DNA of 64,000 nucleotides, taken from positions 248,001 to 312,000 of the forward strand of contig NZ_JAVAMA010000005.1 of NCBI RefSeq assembly GCF_030730875.1. The letters run 5' to 3'. Shown here one piece after another: positions 47,122 through 54,610 of the stretch. Made by a program: the position numbers and the translations under genes. Origin of the DNA: Sphingomonas sp. DG1-23. Its GTDB lineage: Bacteria > Pseudomonadota > Alphaproteobacteria > Sphingomonadales > Sphingomonadaceae. The notes below the pieces were generated by a model. That model made no database searches and was not told the DNA's origin. It was given only the letters and a program-made list of their open reading frames with translations. Each line of letters begins with the position of its first letter. Position 1 is the stretch's first letter.

Positions 47122-47145
47122 GCAACACATGTATACATCCGTTGC
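47122..47145. promoter_or_regulatory. Palindromic operator at the antitoxin start
   Basis: The symmetrical site has outer arms GCAAC and GTTGC, two mismatched bases on each side, and a perfect inner ATGTATACAT. It abuts the antitoxin ATG. TTGAAG (47111-47116) and TATACA (47132-47137), 15 bases apart, could be the promoter, which would put the transcript start almost on the ATG. A ribbon-helix-helix antitoxin would bind such a palindrome to repress its own operon. Confidence 0.6.
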
Positions 47146-47397
47146 ATGAGCAAGACGACTGTCATTACCGGCCGGGTTGCGGAAGAGACTTCGACCAAGC
47201 TCGATCGGCTTGCCGCCCGCATGGAGCGATCCCGCTCGTGGATCGTAGCCCGCGCGGTCGAGGAGTTCGTCCTCTCGGAGACCGAATTGATGGACTCGCT
47301 CGATGAAGCCGAGCGCGAGATCGATCGCGGCGAATATCTGACGCAGGAAGAGATGGAAGCGTGGGTGGCCGGCCTCCGGCGTGACGCGGCCGCCTAG
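47146..47397 (+). CDS. Ribbon-helix-helix antitoxin (CopG/ParD-like)
   Basis: The protein (83 residues) has the RHH strand and helices KTTVITGRVAEETSTKLDRLA and RSRSWIVARAVEEFV, followed by an acidic tail (LDEAEREIDRGEYLTQEEMEAW) of the kind that wraps the toxin. No Shine-Dalgarno is visible, in keeping with a leaderless message. The stop overlaps the toxin start in TAGTG. Confidence 0.88.
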   Translation: MSKTTVITGRVAEETSTKLDRLAARMERSRSWIVARAVEEFVLSETELMDSLDEAEREIDRGEYLTQEEMEAWVAGLRRDAAA

Positions 47398-47684
47398 TGC
47401 GCGCAATCCGTTGGGCACCGTTCGCACAAGGCGACCTACATCGAATCGCCCGTTTCTATCAAACAATCGATCCCGTGCTCGCGGCCAACTTGACTGAAAG
47501 GATCGTGAAGGCCACGCGCGTCCTTTCCGAACTGCCGCAGGCGGGTCAAGCGACGACACGCGCGCATCGGCGGCGCTGGCGCGTGCCCCGGACGGACTAT
47601 GTGATCTTCTATCGCGTCGAGCGCGACCACATCCGCATCCTCCGGGTTCTGCACGGTGCGCAGCAACTCGCAGGGAAATTGTGA
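47397..47684 (+). CDS. RelE/ParE superfamily toxin
   Basis: The protein (95 residues) shows the ParE plan: IRWAPFAQGDLHRIARFYQ, LTERIVKATRVLSELPQAGQAT and a C-terminal DYVIFYRVERDHIRILRVLHGAQQ. ParE toxins act on gyrase and RelE ones on mRNA at the ribosome; the sequence alone does not decide, but the partner type favours ParE. It starts with GTG one base inside the antitoxin stop and ends overlapping nadD in GTGA. Confidence 0.85.
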   Translation: MRAIRWAPFAQGDLHRIARFYQTIDPVLAANLTERIVKATRVLSELPQAGQATTRAHRRRWRVPRTDYVIFYRVERDHIRILRVLHGAQQLAGKL

Positions 47685-48349
47685 AACGCATCGGTCTCCT
47701 CGGCGGCTCGTTCAATCCCGCGCATCGCGGGCATCGCAAGCTCTCGCTCCACGCAATCCGCGCGCTCGGGCTCGACGAAGTGTGGTGGCTGGTCTCGCCG
47801 GGCAACCCGCTCAAGCCCGAAGCCGGCATGGCGCCTTTTGCCGCGCGGCTCGCCTCGGCGCGGAAAATGGCGCGCCATGCACCGATTCGGGTGAGCGACG
47901 TCGAGGCCCGACTCGGCACCCGCTACACCGCCGATACGCTGCGCAGGCTCCCCCGCCTCTATCCAAGGCATCGCTTCGTCTGGCTGATGGGCGCCGACAA
48001 TCTCGCCCAGTTCCACCATTGGCGCGACTGGCGACGGATCGCGCGGCAGGTTCCGATTGCGGTGATCGCCCGTCCGGGCTACAATGCGCGGGCTCACGCA
48101 AGTCCTGCGATGAGTTGGCTGCGGCGCGCTGTGCGGCCCGCAGGCCAGGCGAAGCAATGGACGTGTTGGAGATTGCCCGGCCTCGTGCTGATGCGCTTCC
48201 GCCCCGATCCGACTTCGGCGACCCGCATCCGCGCCGCCGACCCTGCCTGGCACCGGCACTTTTCGGACGCGCCTGGAATACCCATATCCACGCCGACCGC
48301 GCCGTCTCCACAGCCGCGCACAGACCTGCCTGCAACCCTGAGGAATTAA
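47681..48349 (+). CDS. nadD: Nicotinate-nucleotide adenylyltransferase
   Basis: NadD makes deamido-NAD from nicotinate mononucleotide. The nucleotide-binding motif GLLGGSFNPAHRGHRKLS is at the start, with VWWLVSPGNPLKP, YTADTLRRL and WLMGADNLAQFHHW. The C-terminal ISSTxxR-type motif reads PTSATRIRA. The 222 residues are normal. The GTG start overlaps the toxin stop by four bases. The usual gene order here is proA-nadD-rsfS-rlmH, so the toxin-antitoxin pair appears inserted. Confidence 0.93.
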   Translation: MKRIGLLGGSFNPAHRGHRKLSLHAIRALGLDEVWWLVSPGNPLKPEAGMAPFAARLASARKMARHAPIRVSDVEARLGTRYTADTLRRLPRLYPRHRFVWLMGADNLAQFHHWRDWRRIARQVPIAVIARPGYNARAHASPAMSWLRRAVRPAGQAKQWTCWRLPGLVLMRFRPDPTSATRIRAADPAWHRHFSDAPGIPISTPTAPSPQPRTDLPATLRN

Positions 48350-48350
48350 C

Positions 48351-48731
48351 TTGGCAACTTCCCCCAATGTGCAGCGCGCCCCCGGCGCCGATGGCGTCGA
48401 GGCGCTGCACGCCCTCGTGATGGCTTCGCTCGACGACGATCAGGCGGTCGAAACCGTCTCGATCCCGCTCGCCGGCAAGAGCAGCATCGCCGACTTCATG
48501 GTCGTAGCCTCGGGCCGTTCGACCCGGCAGGTCGCGTCGATGGCCGCCAAGCTCGCCGAGAAGATCAAGGCGGAGTTCGGCCGCTCCCCGCGGATCGAGG
48601 GCCTGCCCACCGCCGATTGGGTGCTGATCGATGCCGGCGACGTGATCGTCCATCTGTTCCGCCCCGAAGTGCGGACCTTCTACAATCTCGAGCGGATGTG
48701 GTCGTTCGGGGAAAGCGCGGGCCAGGCTTGA
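48351..48731 (+). CDS. rsfS: Ribosome silencing factor RsfS
   Basis: RsfS binds L14 of the large subunit and blocks joining. The family pattern includes IADFMVVASGRSTRQVASMA, EGLPTADWVLIDAGDVIVHLF in style and FRPEVRTFYNLERMW. The total is 126 residues. The start is TTG at 48351, with GAGGAA upstream and no in-frame ATG near. It lies between nadD and rlmH as in many bacteria. Confidence 0.93.
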   Translation: MATSPNVQRAPGADGVEALHALVMASLDDDQAVETVSIPLAGKSSIADFMVVASGRSTRQVASMAAKLAEKIKAEFGRSPRIEGLPTADWVLIDAGDVIVHLFRPEVRTFYNLERMWSFGESAGQA

Positions 48732-48752
48732 ACGCGTAGGCGCGGCGGGGAG

Positions 48753-49175
48753 ATGCTGCTCCACATCGTCGCACGCGGTCGCATCGGGCGGAGCGCGGAG
48801 GCCGAGCTGGTCGAGCGCTATCTCAAGCGCATCGCCTGGCCGACCCGGGTGACCGAACTGCCCGATACCGGCGGCAAGATGCCCGAGCGGGGCAGCGGCA
48901 CCCGGGTGATCATGCTCGACGAGACCGGCGAGAATCTGCCGTCGCGCGTGCTGGCCGAGCGGCTGGGACGCTGGCGCGACGACGGGGTGCGCGAGACGCG
49001 CTTCCTGATCGGCGCCGCCGACGGCTTCGATGATGCCCAGCGCGCCGAAGCCGATCTGCTGATCTCCTTCGGGCGCGCGACCTGGCCGCACATGATGGCG
49101 CGCGCGATGCTCGCCGAACAATTGTGGCGCGCGACCTCGATCCTTGCCAACCATCCCTATCACCGCGAAGGGTGA
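48753..49175 (+). CDS. rlmH: 23S rRNA pseudouridine(1915) N3-methyltransferase RlmH
   Basis: This SPOUT methyltransferase acts on helix 69 of 23S rRNA. It has 140 residues with the SAM knot LIGAADGFDDAQRAEADLLISFG, WPHMMARAMLAEQLWRA and NHPYHREG, all family marks shown in part. It ends three bases before the EnvC-like gene. Confidence 0.95.
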   Translation: MLLHIVARGRIGRSAEAELVERYLKRIAWPTRVTELPDTGGKMPERGSGTRVIMLDETGENLPSRVLAERLGRWRDDGVRETRFLIGAADGFDDAQRAEADLLISFGRATWPHMMARAMLAEQLWRATSILANHPYHREG

Positions 49176-49178
49176 GCG

Positions 49179-50348
49179 ATGGGACCCGCACGGAGCATCG
49201 CCGTCGCCGCCGCCTTGCTGGCGATGCTCGCCGCGGGAAGCATGGCGCCGGCACAGGAATTGCGCGAGCAGCAAGCCCGGCTGAAATCCGCCACTGCCGC
49301 ATCGAGCGCTGCCGAGGCGCGGGCGCGGGCGCTCGAGGCGGCCGCCGCCAACGAACGCGACCGCGCGGTGCAGGCGCGGGCGCAGGAAGCCGCCGCCGCC
49401 GAACGGATCAAGGCGGCGCAAGCCGAGATCGTGGCGGCCGAGGCGCGAATCGCGATCGTCGACCGGCTGCTCGCGGCGCAACGCGTCCAGGTCGCCGAGC
49501 GTCAGGGTCCGATCGTGCGGCTGATCGCCGCGCTGCAGTCCATGGCGCGGCGGCCGGCGGTGCTGGGGCTGATCCAGCCCGGATCGACCGAGGACATCGT
49601 CCATGTCCGCGCCGTGCTCGGCACGACGATGCCGGTGGTCGAGCGGCGCACCGCAGAAGTCCGCGCCGAGCTCGCCCGCGTCCAGCGGCTGCGCGCCAAT
49701 GCCGCCGGCGCGATTCGGAGCCTGCGCGACGGCCGCGCGCGGCTCGAGAACGAGCGGATCGCCCTGGTCCAGCTCGAAGCCACCCACCGGGCGCGATCGC
49801 AGGCGCTCGGGCGCAGCGCGCTGATCGAATCGGATCGCGCCCTCGCGCTCGGCGAACGCGCCCGCGACCTTGTCGACCAGATGCAATCGCAGGGCGAAGC
49901 GAGTCAGGTGCAGAGCGAACTCGTCGCGCTGCCTGGGCCGCTGCCCCGCCCCGGCGATGCCGCCAGCCCGCTTCCGAAGCGGATGGCACCCTATCGATTG
50001 CCGGTATCCGGCCGGCTCGTCACCGGAATGGGCGAGCTCTCGGCGACCGGGGTGCGCGCGCGCGGGCTGACCTTCGTAACTGCGCCCAATGCGCCCGCGG
50101 TCGCCCCCGCCGCGGGGCGAATCGTTTATGCCGGGCCGTTTCGCGGCTATGGCGGCGTGGTGATCGTGGATCATGGCGAGGGCTGGACGTCGCTCGTCGC
50201 CGGGCTCGGCGGGCTCGCGATCCGGGTCGGCGATCCGGTCGCGCAGGGGCAGCTGATCGGCCGCGCGTGGAAAAGCGGCGACCCGCGGGTCACCGTCGAG
50301 CTGCGCCGCCGCGGCCAGCCGATGGACCTCGCGCAATTGCTGAACTGA
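49179..50348 (+). CDS. EnvC-like murein hydrolase activator (degenerate LytM)
   Basis: The protein (389 residues) has a signal peptide (LAAGSMAPAQ), a long Ala/Arg/Glu-rich coiled coil (about 26-240) and a C-terminal M23-type domain. Of the usual zinc ligands, the HxH-type block is replaced (IVDHGEGWTSLVAGL instead of a YxHL pattern), so it is likely a non-enzymatic activator. It may stimulate the AmiC at 605. It sits upstream of the CtpA protease, a common pairing. Confidence 0.85.
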   Translation: MGPARSIAVAAALLAMLAAGSMAPAQELREQQARLKSATAASSAAEARARALEAAAANERDRAVQARAQEAAAAERIKAAQAEIVAAEARIAIVDRLLAAQRVQVAERQGPIVRLIAALQSMARRPAVLGLIQPGSTEDIVHVRAVLGTTMPVVERRTAEVRAELARVQRLRANAAGAIRSLRDGRARLENERIALVQLEATHRARSQALGRSALIESDRALALGERARDLVDQMQSQGEASQVQSELVALPGPLPRPGDAASPLPKRMAPYRLPVSGRLVTGMGELSATGVRARGLTFVTAPNAPAVAPAAGRIVYAGPFRGYGGVVIVDHGEGWTSLVAGLGGLAIRVGDPVAQGQLIGRAWKSGDPRVTVELRRRGQPMDLAQLLN

Positions 50349-50410
50349 CAGGCCGTGGAAATGCCGTTATCCTGCACTAGATCACTGAAGTCGTTTTTGC
50401 CGAAAGTCGT

Positions 50411-51745
50411 ATGATGCTGCGTCCGCTTCTCCAGGTCACTGCCGCCGTCAGCGCGCTCGCGCTCGTCCCCGTCGCTTCCGGCGCGATGGCCGGGGTCGAC
50501 ACCAACAGCTATCGCGAGCTCGACACCTTCATGGAAGTCTACAACCAGGTGAAGGCGAATTACGTCGAGAAGGTCGACGACAAGACGCTGGTCAAGGGCG
50601 CGATCGCCGGCATGCTCGCCGCGCTCGATCCGCATTCCAGCTTCGCCGACGGGCTCGACTTCGACAATCTCAAGATCCAGACCGAAGGCAATTATGGCGG
50701 GCTCGGCCTGACCGTGACGCAGGAAGAGGGCGCGGTGAAGGTGATCGCGCCCACCGAGGATACCCCGGCGGCGCGCGCGGGCATCAAGTCGGGCGACTTC
50801 ATCACCCATATCGACGGCAAGTTCATCGTCGGCGGCAGCCTCGACGAGGCGATCGAGCAGATGCGCGGCCAGCCCGGCACCAAGATCAACCTGACGATCG
50901 TCCGCCCCGGCGCCGAGAAACCGCTCCAGATGAGCCTCGTCCGCGAGATCATCGTGCAGAAGCCGGTGAAGTGGGAAGTCAAGGACGGCGTCGGCTATAT
51001 CAACATCAACACCTTCACCGCCCAGACCGGCGCCGACACGATCAAGGCGATCCAGGAGATCGACAAGAAGCTCGGGCACAAGCCGCTAGGCTATGTCGTC
51101 GATCTGCGCGAGAATGGCGGCGGCCTGCTGAGCGAGGCGATCGCCGTGTCCGACGTGTTCCTCGGCCATGGCGAGATCGTCTCGCAGCGCGGCCGCGAGA
51201 AAGGCGATATCGAGCGTTATTACGCCGAATCCATGGTCCCCGGCGATCTCGCCCGCGGCCTGCCGGTGATCGTGCTGGTCGATTCGGGCACGGCCTCGGC
51301 CTCCGAGATCGTCGCCGGGGCGCTGCAGGATCATCACCGCGGACTGGTCATGGGCGTGCGCAGCTTCGGCAAGGGTTCGGTCCAGACGATCCTGCCGATG
51401 GGCGCGCGCGCCGCGCTGCGGCTCACCACCGCGCGCTATTTCACCCCGTCGGGCCATTCGGTGCAGGAAGGCGGGATCAAGCCCGACCTGCTCGTCCCGC
51501 AGATCTCCGACCCCGACTACAAGGATCGCACCGTCATCCGCGAGGCCGATCTGCGCAAGCATCTGATCAACGCCGAGAAGGTCGACGACGCCACGCTCGA
51601 GCAGGATGCGCGCACCGATCCGCGCTTCTCCGCCACCGCCGAACAGCTCAAGAAACAGGGCATCGACGACTTCCAGCTCCATTATGCGCTGCAGACCATC
51701 GCGCGCTCGGCCGGCAAGCCGCAGGTCGCGACCAAGGGCCGCTGA
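50411..51745 (+). CDS. ctpA: C-terminal processing peptidase (S41A)
   Basis: The protein (444 residues) has a signal sequence, a PDZ domain (GGLGLTVTQEEGAVKVIAP to GDFITHIDG) and an S41 core with YVVDLRENGGGLL. The catalytic serine is in DSGTASASEIVAGAL (about 299) and the lysine in VRSFGKGSVQTI (about 324). Ctp proteases trim envelope proteins and cell-wall hydrolases, in keeping with the EnvC-like neighbour. dsbB follows three bases later. Confidence 0.93.
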   Translation: MMLRPLLQVTAAVSALALVPVASGAMAGVDTNSYRELDTFMEVYNQVKANYVEKVDDKTLVKGAIAGMLAALDPHSSFADGLDFDNLKIQTEGNYGGLGLTVTQEEGAVKVIAPTEDTPAARAGIKSGDFITHIDGKFIVGGSLDEAIEQMRGQPGTKINLTIVRPGAEKPLQMSLVREIIVQKPVKWEVKDGVGYININTFTAQTGADTIKAIQEIDKKLGHKPLGYVVDLRENGGGLLSEAIAVSDVFLGHGEIVSQRGREKGDIERYYAESMVPGDLARGLPVIVLVDSGTASASEIVAGALQDHHRGLVMGVRSFGKGSVQTILPMGARAALRLTTARYFTPSGHSVQEGGIKPDLLVPQISDPDYKDRTVIREADLRKHLINAEKVDDATLEQDARTDPRFSATAEQLKKQGIDDFQLHYALQTIARSAGKPQVATKGR

Positions 51746-51748
51746 GCC

Positions 51749-52231
51749 ATGCGTCGGGACGGGCTCCGCACTGCGCGGCTGATCGCGCTGCTGTTGCCGG
51801 CGGCCCTGCTCGCCGGCGCATGGGGATCGCAATTGTTCGGGCTGATGCCGTGCGAGATGTGCCATTGGCAGCGCTGGCCGCATTATGCCGCGGTCGTGGT
51901 CGCGGCATTGTCGTTCGCGCCGCTCGCCCGTCCGGTGCAGATGCTGTTCGTATTGTTCGCCGCCGTGCTGATCGCGGTCAGCGGCACGATCGGCGTGTTC
52001 CATGCCGGCGTCGAATATCATTGGTGGCAAGGTATCACTGCCTGCACCGCCCCGATCGGCACCGGCGATCCGATGGAGTTGCTCAACCAGGCACTGCGCC
52101 GCCCGCTGGTGCGTTGTGACGTACCGCAATGGACATTGTTCGGAATCAGCCTCGCCGGCTTCAATGCGATCCTGTCGCTAGGCGGCGCCGTGGCGATCTT
52201 CGCACTGGCGCCGCGCAAGGCCCGCCGATGA
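51749..52231 (+). CDS. dsbB: Disulfide bond formation protein DsbB
   Basis: The protein (160 residues) has four membrane segments. The first redox pair is CEMC (LMPCEMCHWQRWPHY) and the second periplasmic cysteines are in ITACTAPIG and LVRCDVPQW. DsbB reoxidises DsbA and passes electrons to quinone. Its stop overlaps coq7 in ATGA, so a quinone user and a quinone-synthesis gene are coupled. Confidence 0.9.
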   Translation: MRRDGLRTARLIALLLPAALLAGAWGSQLFGLMPCEMCHWQRWPHYAAVVVAALSFAPLARPVQMLFVLFAAVLIAVSGTIGVFHAGVEYHWWQGITACTAPIGTGDPMELLNQALRRPLVRCDVPQWTLFGISLAGFNAILSLGGAVAIFALAPRKARR

Positions 52232-52761
52232 GCTGGAAGCCCGGCGATCGCCGCGAAGGCACTTCCGCAATGATCCGGGTGGATCAGGCGGGCGAATATG
52301 GCGCGACGCGTATCTATGCCGGGCAACTCGCCGTGATGGGCGACCGCACCCCGATGGCGCGGATGATCAACGGCATGGCCAATCAGGAAGAGCGCCACCG
52401 GGCCTTTTTCGACGCGATGATCGCGCGGCGCGGGGTGCGCCCGACTGCGCTCCAGCCCTTCTGGAACGTCGCCGGCTTCGCGCTGGGGGCGGCCACCGCG
52501 GCGATCGGTCCGGCCGCCGCAATGGCCTGTACCGCCGCGGTCGAAACCGAGATCGACCTGCATTATCAGCGCCAGCTCGCCGAACTGGGCGACGGCGACC
52601 CCGAGCTGAGCCACGCCGTCGCCGAGTTTCGCGAAGAGGAGCTCGAGCATCGCGACACGGCGCTGGCACACGGCGCGGAGACGGCGGTGGCCTATCCTCT
52701 ATTGTCCGGACTGATCCGGCTCGGCTGCCGCGCGGCGATTGCGATCTCGAAACGGATATGA
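52228..52761 (+). CDS. coq7: Demethoxyubiquinone hydroxylase (Coq7 family)
   Basis: A di-iron hydroxylase of ubiquinone synthesis. The carboxylate/His motifs are IRVDQAGEYGATRIYAGQL, MANQEERHRAFFD, AAVETEIDLHYQRQL and FREEELEHRDTAL. The ATG at 52228 gives 177 residues, typical of the short alphaproteobacterial form. Confidence 0.95.
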   Translation: MSWKPGDRREGTSAMIRVDQAGEYGATRIYAGQLAVMGDRTPMARMINGMANQEERHRAFFDAMIARRGVRPTALQPFWNVAGFALGAATAAIGPAAAMACTAAVETEIDLHYQRQLAELGDGDPELSHAVAEFREEELEHRDTALAHGAETAVAYPLLSGLIRLGCRAAIAISKRI

Positions 52762-52812
52762 CAGGCCCGGTTCAGCGTTGAAGCGCCAGGCCATGCGCGA
52801 GGAGAAGGCAAG

Positions 52813-53217
52813 ATGCTCAAGCGGATCGTGATCGTCGCGGGACTGGCCGCAGCGCCGCTGCTGGTGCCGGCCGCGCAGGCGCAGAATGCCGCGCAGAACG
52901 GCGTCCTCGTCATCTATGGCGACGACAAATGCCCGACCAACGACAGCGGCGAAGAGATCGTCGTCTGCCAGCGGCTCGACGAGGCCGAACGCTTCCGCAT
53001 TCCCCAGAATCTTCGCCAGCAATCCGGCCGCCCGCAGGCGAACGAAAGCTGGGCGGTGCGCTCGGCGGACGCGCTCGACGCCGGCCGCATGGGCACCGGC
53101 AGTTGCTCGACGGTCGGCCCGGGCGGCCAGACCGGTTGCTTCGTCCGCCAGGCCACCCGCGCCCGCGCCGAATCGAACGCGCGCCGCGACGAGCAGACCG
53201 ATCTGCCTTTGCCGTAA
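52813..53217 (+). CDS. Conserved secreted protein of unknown function
   Basis: The protein (134 residues) has a signal peptide (LLVPAAQAQ), then VLVIYGDDKCPTNDSGEEIVVCQRLDEAERFRIP in style, with four cysteines in the mature part that could form two disulfides. Similar proteins occur in sphingomonads without a known role. A DsbB gene lies just upstream. GGAGAAGGCAAG precedes the ATG. Confidence 0.75.
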   Translation: MLKRIVIVAGLAAAPLLVPAAQAQNAAQNGVLVIYGDDKCPTNDSGEEIVVCQRLDEAERFRIPQNLRQQSGRPQANESWAVRSADALDAGRMGTGSCSTVGPGGQTGCFVRQATRARAESNARRDEQTDLPLP

Positions 53218-53223
53218 CTTCGC

Positions 53224-53307
53224 TCTCCGTTCGTTTCGAGCGAAGTCGAGAAACGCCTTGCGACCCTCTTGATCCGTTTCTCGACTAGGCTCGAAACGAA
53301 CGGGAGA
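53224..53307. repeat. Palindromic repeat element, family E
   Basis: TCTCCGTTCGTTTCGAGC (from 53224) is mirrored by GCTCGAAACGAACGGGAGA (to 53307). Inner GTCGAGAAACG and CGTTTCTCGAC pair as well, so the element forms a long hairpin. Its right end overlaps the 3' end of the GT87-like gene and supplies its stop. Confidence 0.8.
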
Positions 53308-54532
53308 AGGCGTGATTCTCTGAATCCCGCACCAGCCACCTCGGCGGATCGCGCAGCACGCATTCGCCGATGATCCACAGCATCGCCGCCGCGCGCACCC
53401 CCGCAGCGAGCGCGACATGCGTCGTCGTCGTGGCCGGCCACGCATGCTCCATACCCGCGAACCACCAGAATTCGGCGAAAAAGGCCGCGATCCCGCCCAG
53501 CACGAACAAGGCCACCGGCCATAAGCGCGGCGCGGTCATCAGCAGCAAGGGATAGAGCCACAGGTCGAATTGCGGCGAATAGACCTTGTTGGTCAGCATG
53601 AACCAGGCGAGCACCGGGGTGAACAGCACCCAGAGATGCGTATGGTGCTTGCGCCAGCCGAGCCCCACGATCAGCGCGAAGCCGATCACGAAGGCGAGCG
53701 CCGCATAACGATTGCGATCGTCGATCCAGGTAAACCACCAGCCCATATTGGCGAGGATGTCCCAGGTCGCCGCCACCGTGCCCTGCCGCGCCTGCGAGAA
53801 GCGATAGAACTCGCCCCAATTGTCGGGCGCGAGCAGAGCCACCGGCAGATTGACCAACGCCCATGCGCCGATCGCCGCCGCCGACAGCGCCGTGGCGCGA
53901 AGCAGGCGTTGCCGCCACGGCCCGGCATCGCCGAACAGCGCACTCAAGCCGATCAGCGGCAGCGCCAATACGGGGAACAATTTGGCCGCAGTCCCCAGCC
54001 CAGCCGCCGCAGCCGCCGGGACCAGCCGGCCCTTGCGCGCGAGCAGCAGCGCGCCGATCGCAAATGTGGCCGCCGCCATGTCCCAATTATGCCCGACATA
54101 GAGCACCAGAGGCGGCGCCAGCGCCCAGCCCCACAGCCGACGCGAGTCCATCCCCGCGGCCAGGAACCATTTCAGCACCAGCGCCGCGAGCAAGGCGTTG
54201 GCAACGACGACCACGCCGAGAAAATGCCAGTCGCGTGCGCGCTTGCCGAACAGCAATCGGGTAACGCTGCCCTCGGCCCAGATCTGCGCGCCGGTCAGCA
54301 CCGGATATTCCATCCGCGTCTGGAAATAGGGCAGTTTGCCTTCGGCGACCTCGCGGCCATGCCAGAACGGCATCACGTCGTTGTAGCACCCGGTGGTATA
54401 TTGCTCGGCCTCGGTCCAGCCGCCGGGCACGCAATGCCCCTTGAACAGCCAGCCGGCGCTGCAGGTGACGGCCAGCGCGAGCCAAAGCGCGAAGAGGCGC
54501 CGGTTCACGTCGCGCGGAAGAGCCCATCCCAT
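53285..54532 (-). CDS. GT87-like (DUF2029) membrane glycosyltransferase
   Basis: The protein (415 residues) has about ten membrane segments. It has the GT87/mannosyltransferase layout, with an acidic loop after the first segment (GGWTEAEQYTTGCYNDVMPF) and LPYFQTRMEYPVLTGA. Later family-like text includes GTAAKLFPVLALPL and NKVYSPQFDLWLYPLLL. It probably uses a polyprenyl-phosphate sugar donor; the product is unknown. The last seven residues (FSRSFRA) and the stop are encoded by the family E repeat, so the native end is probably replaced. It diverges from the radical SAM gene. Confidence 0.8.
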   Translation of the reverse strand: MGWALPRDVNRRLFALWLALAVTCSAGWLFKGHCVPGGWTEAEQYTTGCYNDVMPFWHGREVAEGKLPYFQTRMEYPVLTGAQIWAEGSVTRLLFGKRARDWHFLGVVVVANALLAALVLKWFLAAGMDSRRLWGWALAPPLVLYVGHNWDMAAATFAIGALLLARKGRLVPAAAAAGLGTAAKLFPVLALPLIGLSALFGDAGPWRQRLLRATALSAAAIGAWALVNLPVALLAPDNWGEFYRFSQARQGTVAATWDILANMGWWFTWIDDRNRYAALAFVIGFALIVGLGWRKHHTHLWVLFTPVLAWFMLTNKVYSPQFDLWLYPLLLMTAPRLWPVALFVLGGIAAFFAEFWWFAGMEHAWPATTTTHVALAAGVRAAAMLWIIGECVLRDPPRWLVRDSENHAFSRSFRA

Positions 54533-54593
54533 GCCGGGCTGCTTATCCGCTGCGACGAACAGCGTCCATCGTCACTGGACAGTGCGATAACAA

Positions 54594-54608
54594 GAACATA
54601 GATGGAAC
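54594..54608. promoter_or_regulatory. LexA-type SOS box of the radical SAM gene
   Basis: GAAC-N7-GAAC (54594-54597 and 54605-54608) is a perfect match to the alphaproteobacterial LexA site GTTC-N7-GTTC read on the other strand. It lies directly before the ATG at 54611 and covers the alternative ATG at 54602. Binding would block the promoter or ribosome site region. This is a pattern match, not tested. Confidence 0.65.
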
Positions 54609-54610
54609 AT

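Noticed and set aside
54602..54610. ATG at 54602 as start of the radical SAM gene
   Set aside because: It lies inside the SOS box and adds only three residues. The ATG at 54611 gives a natural N-terminus.
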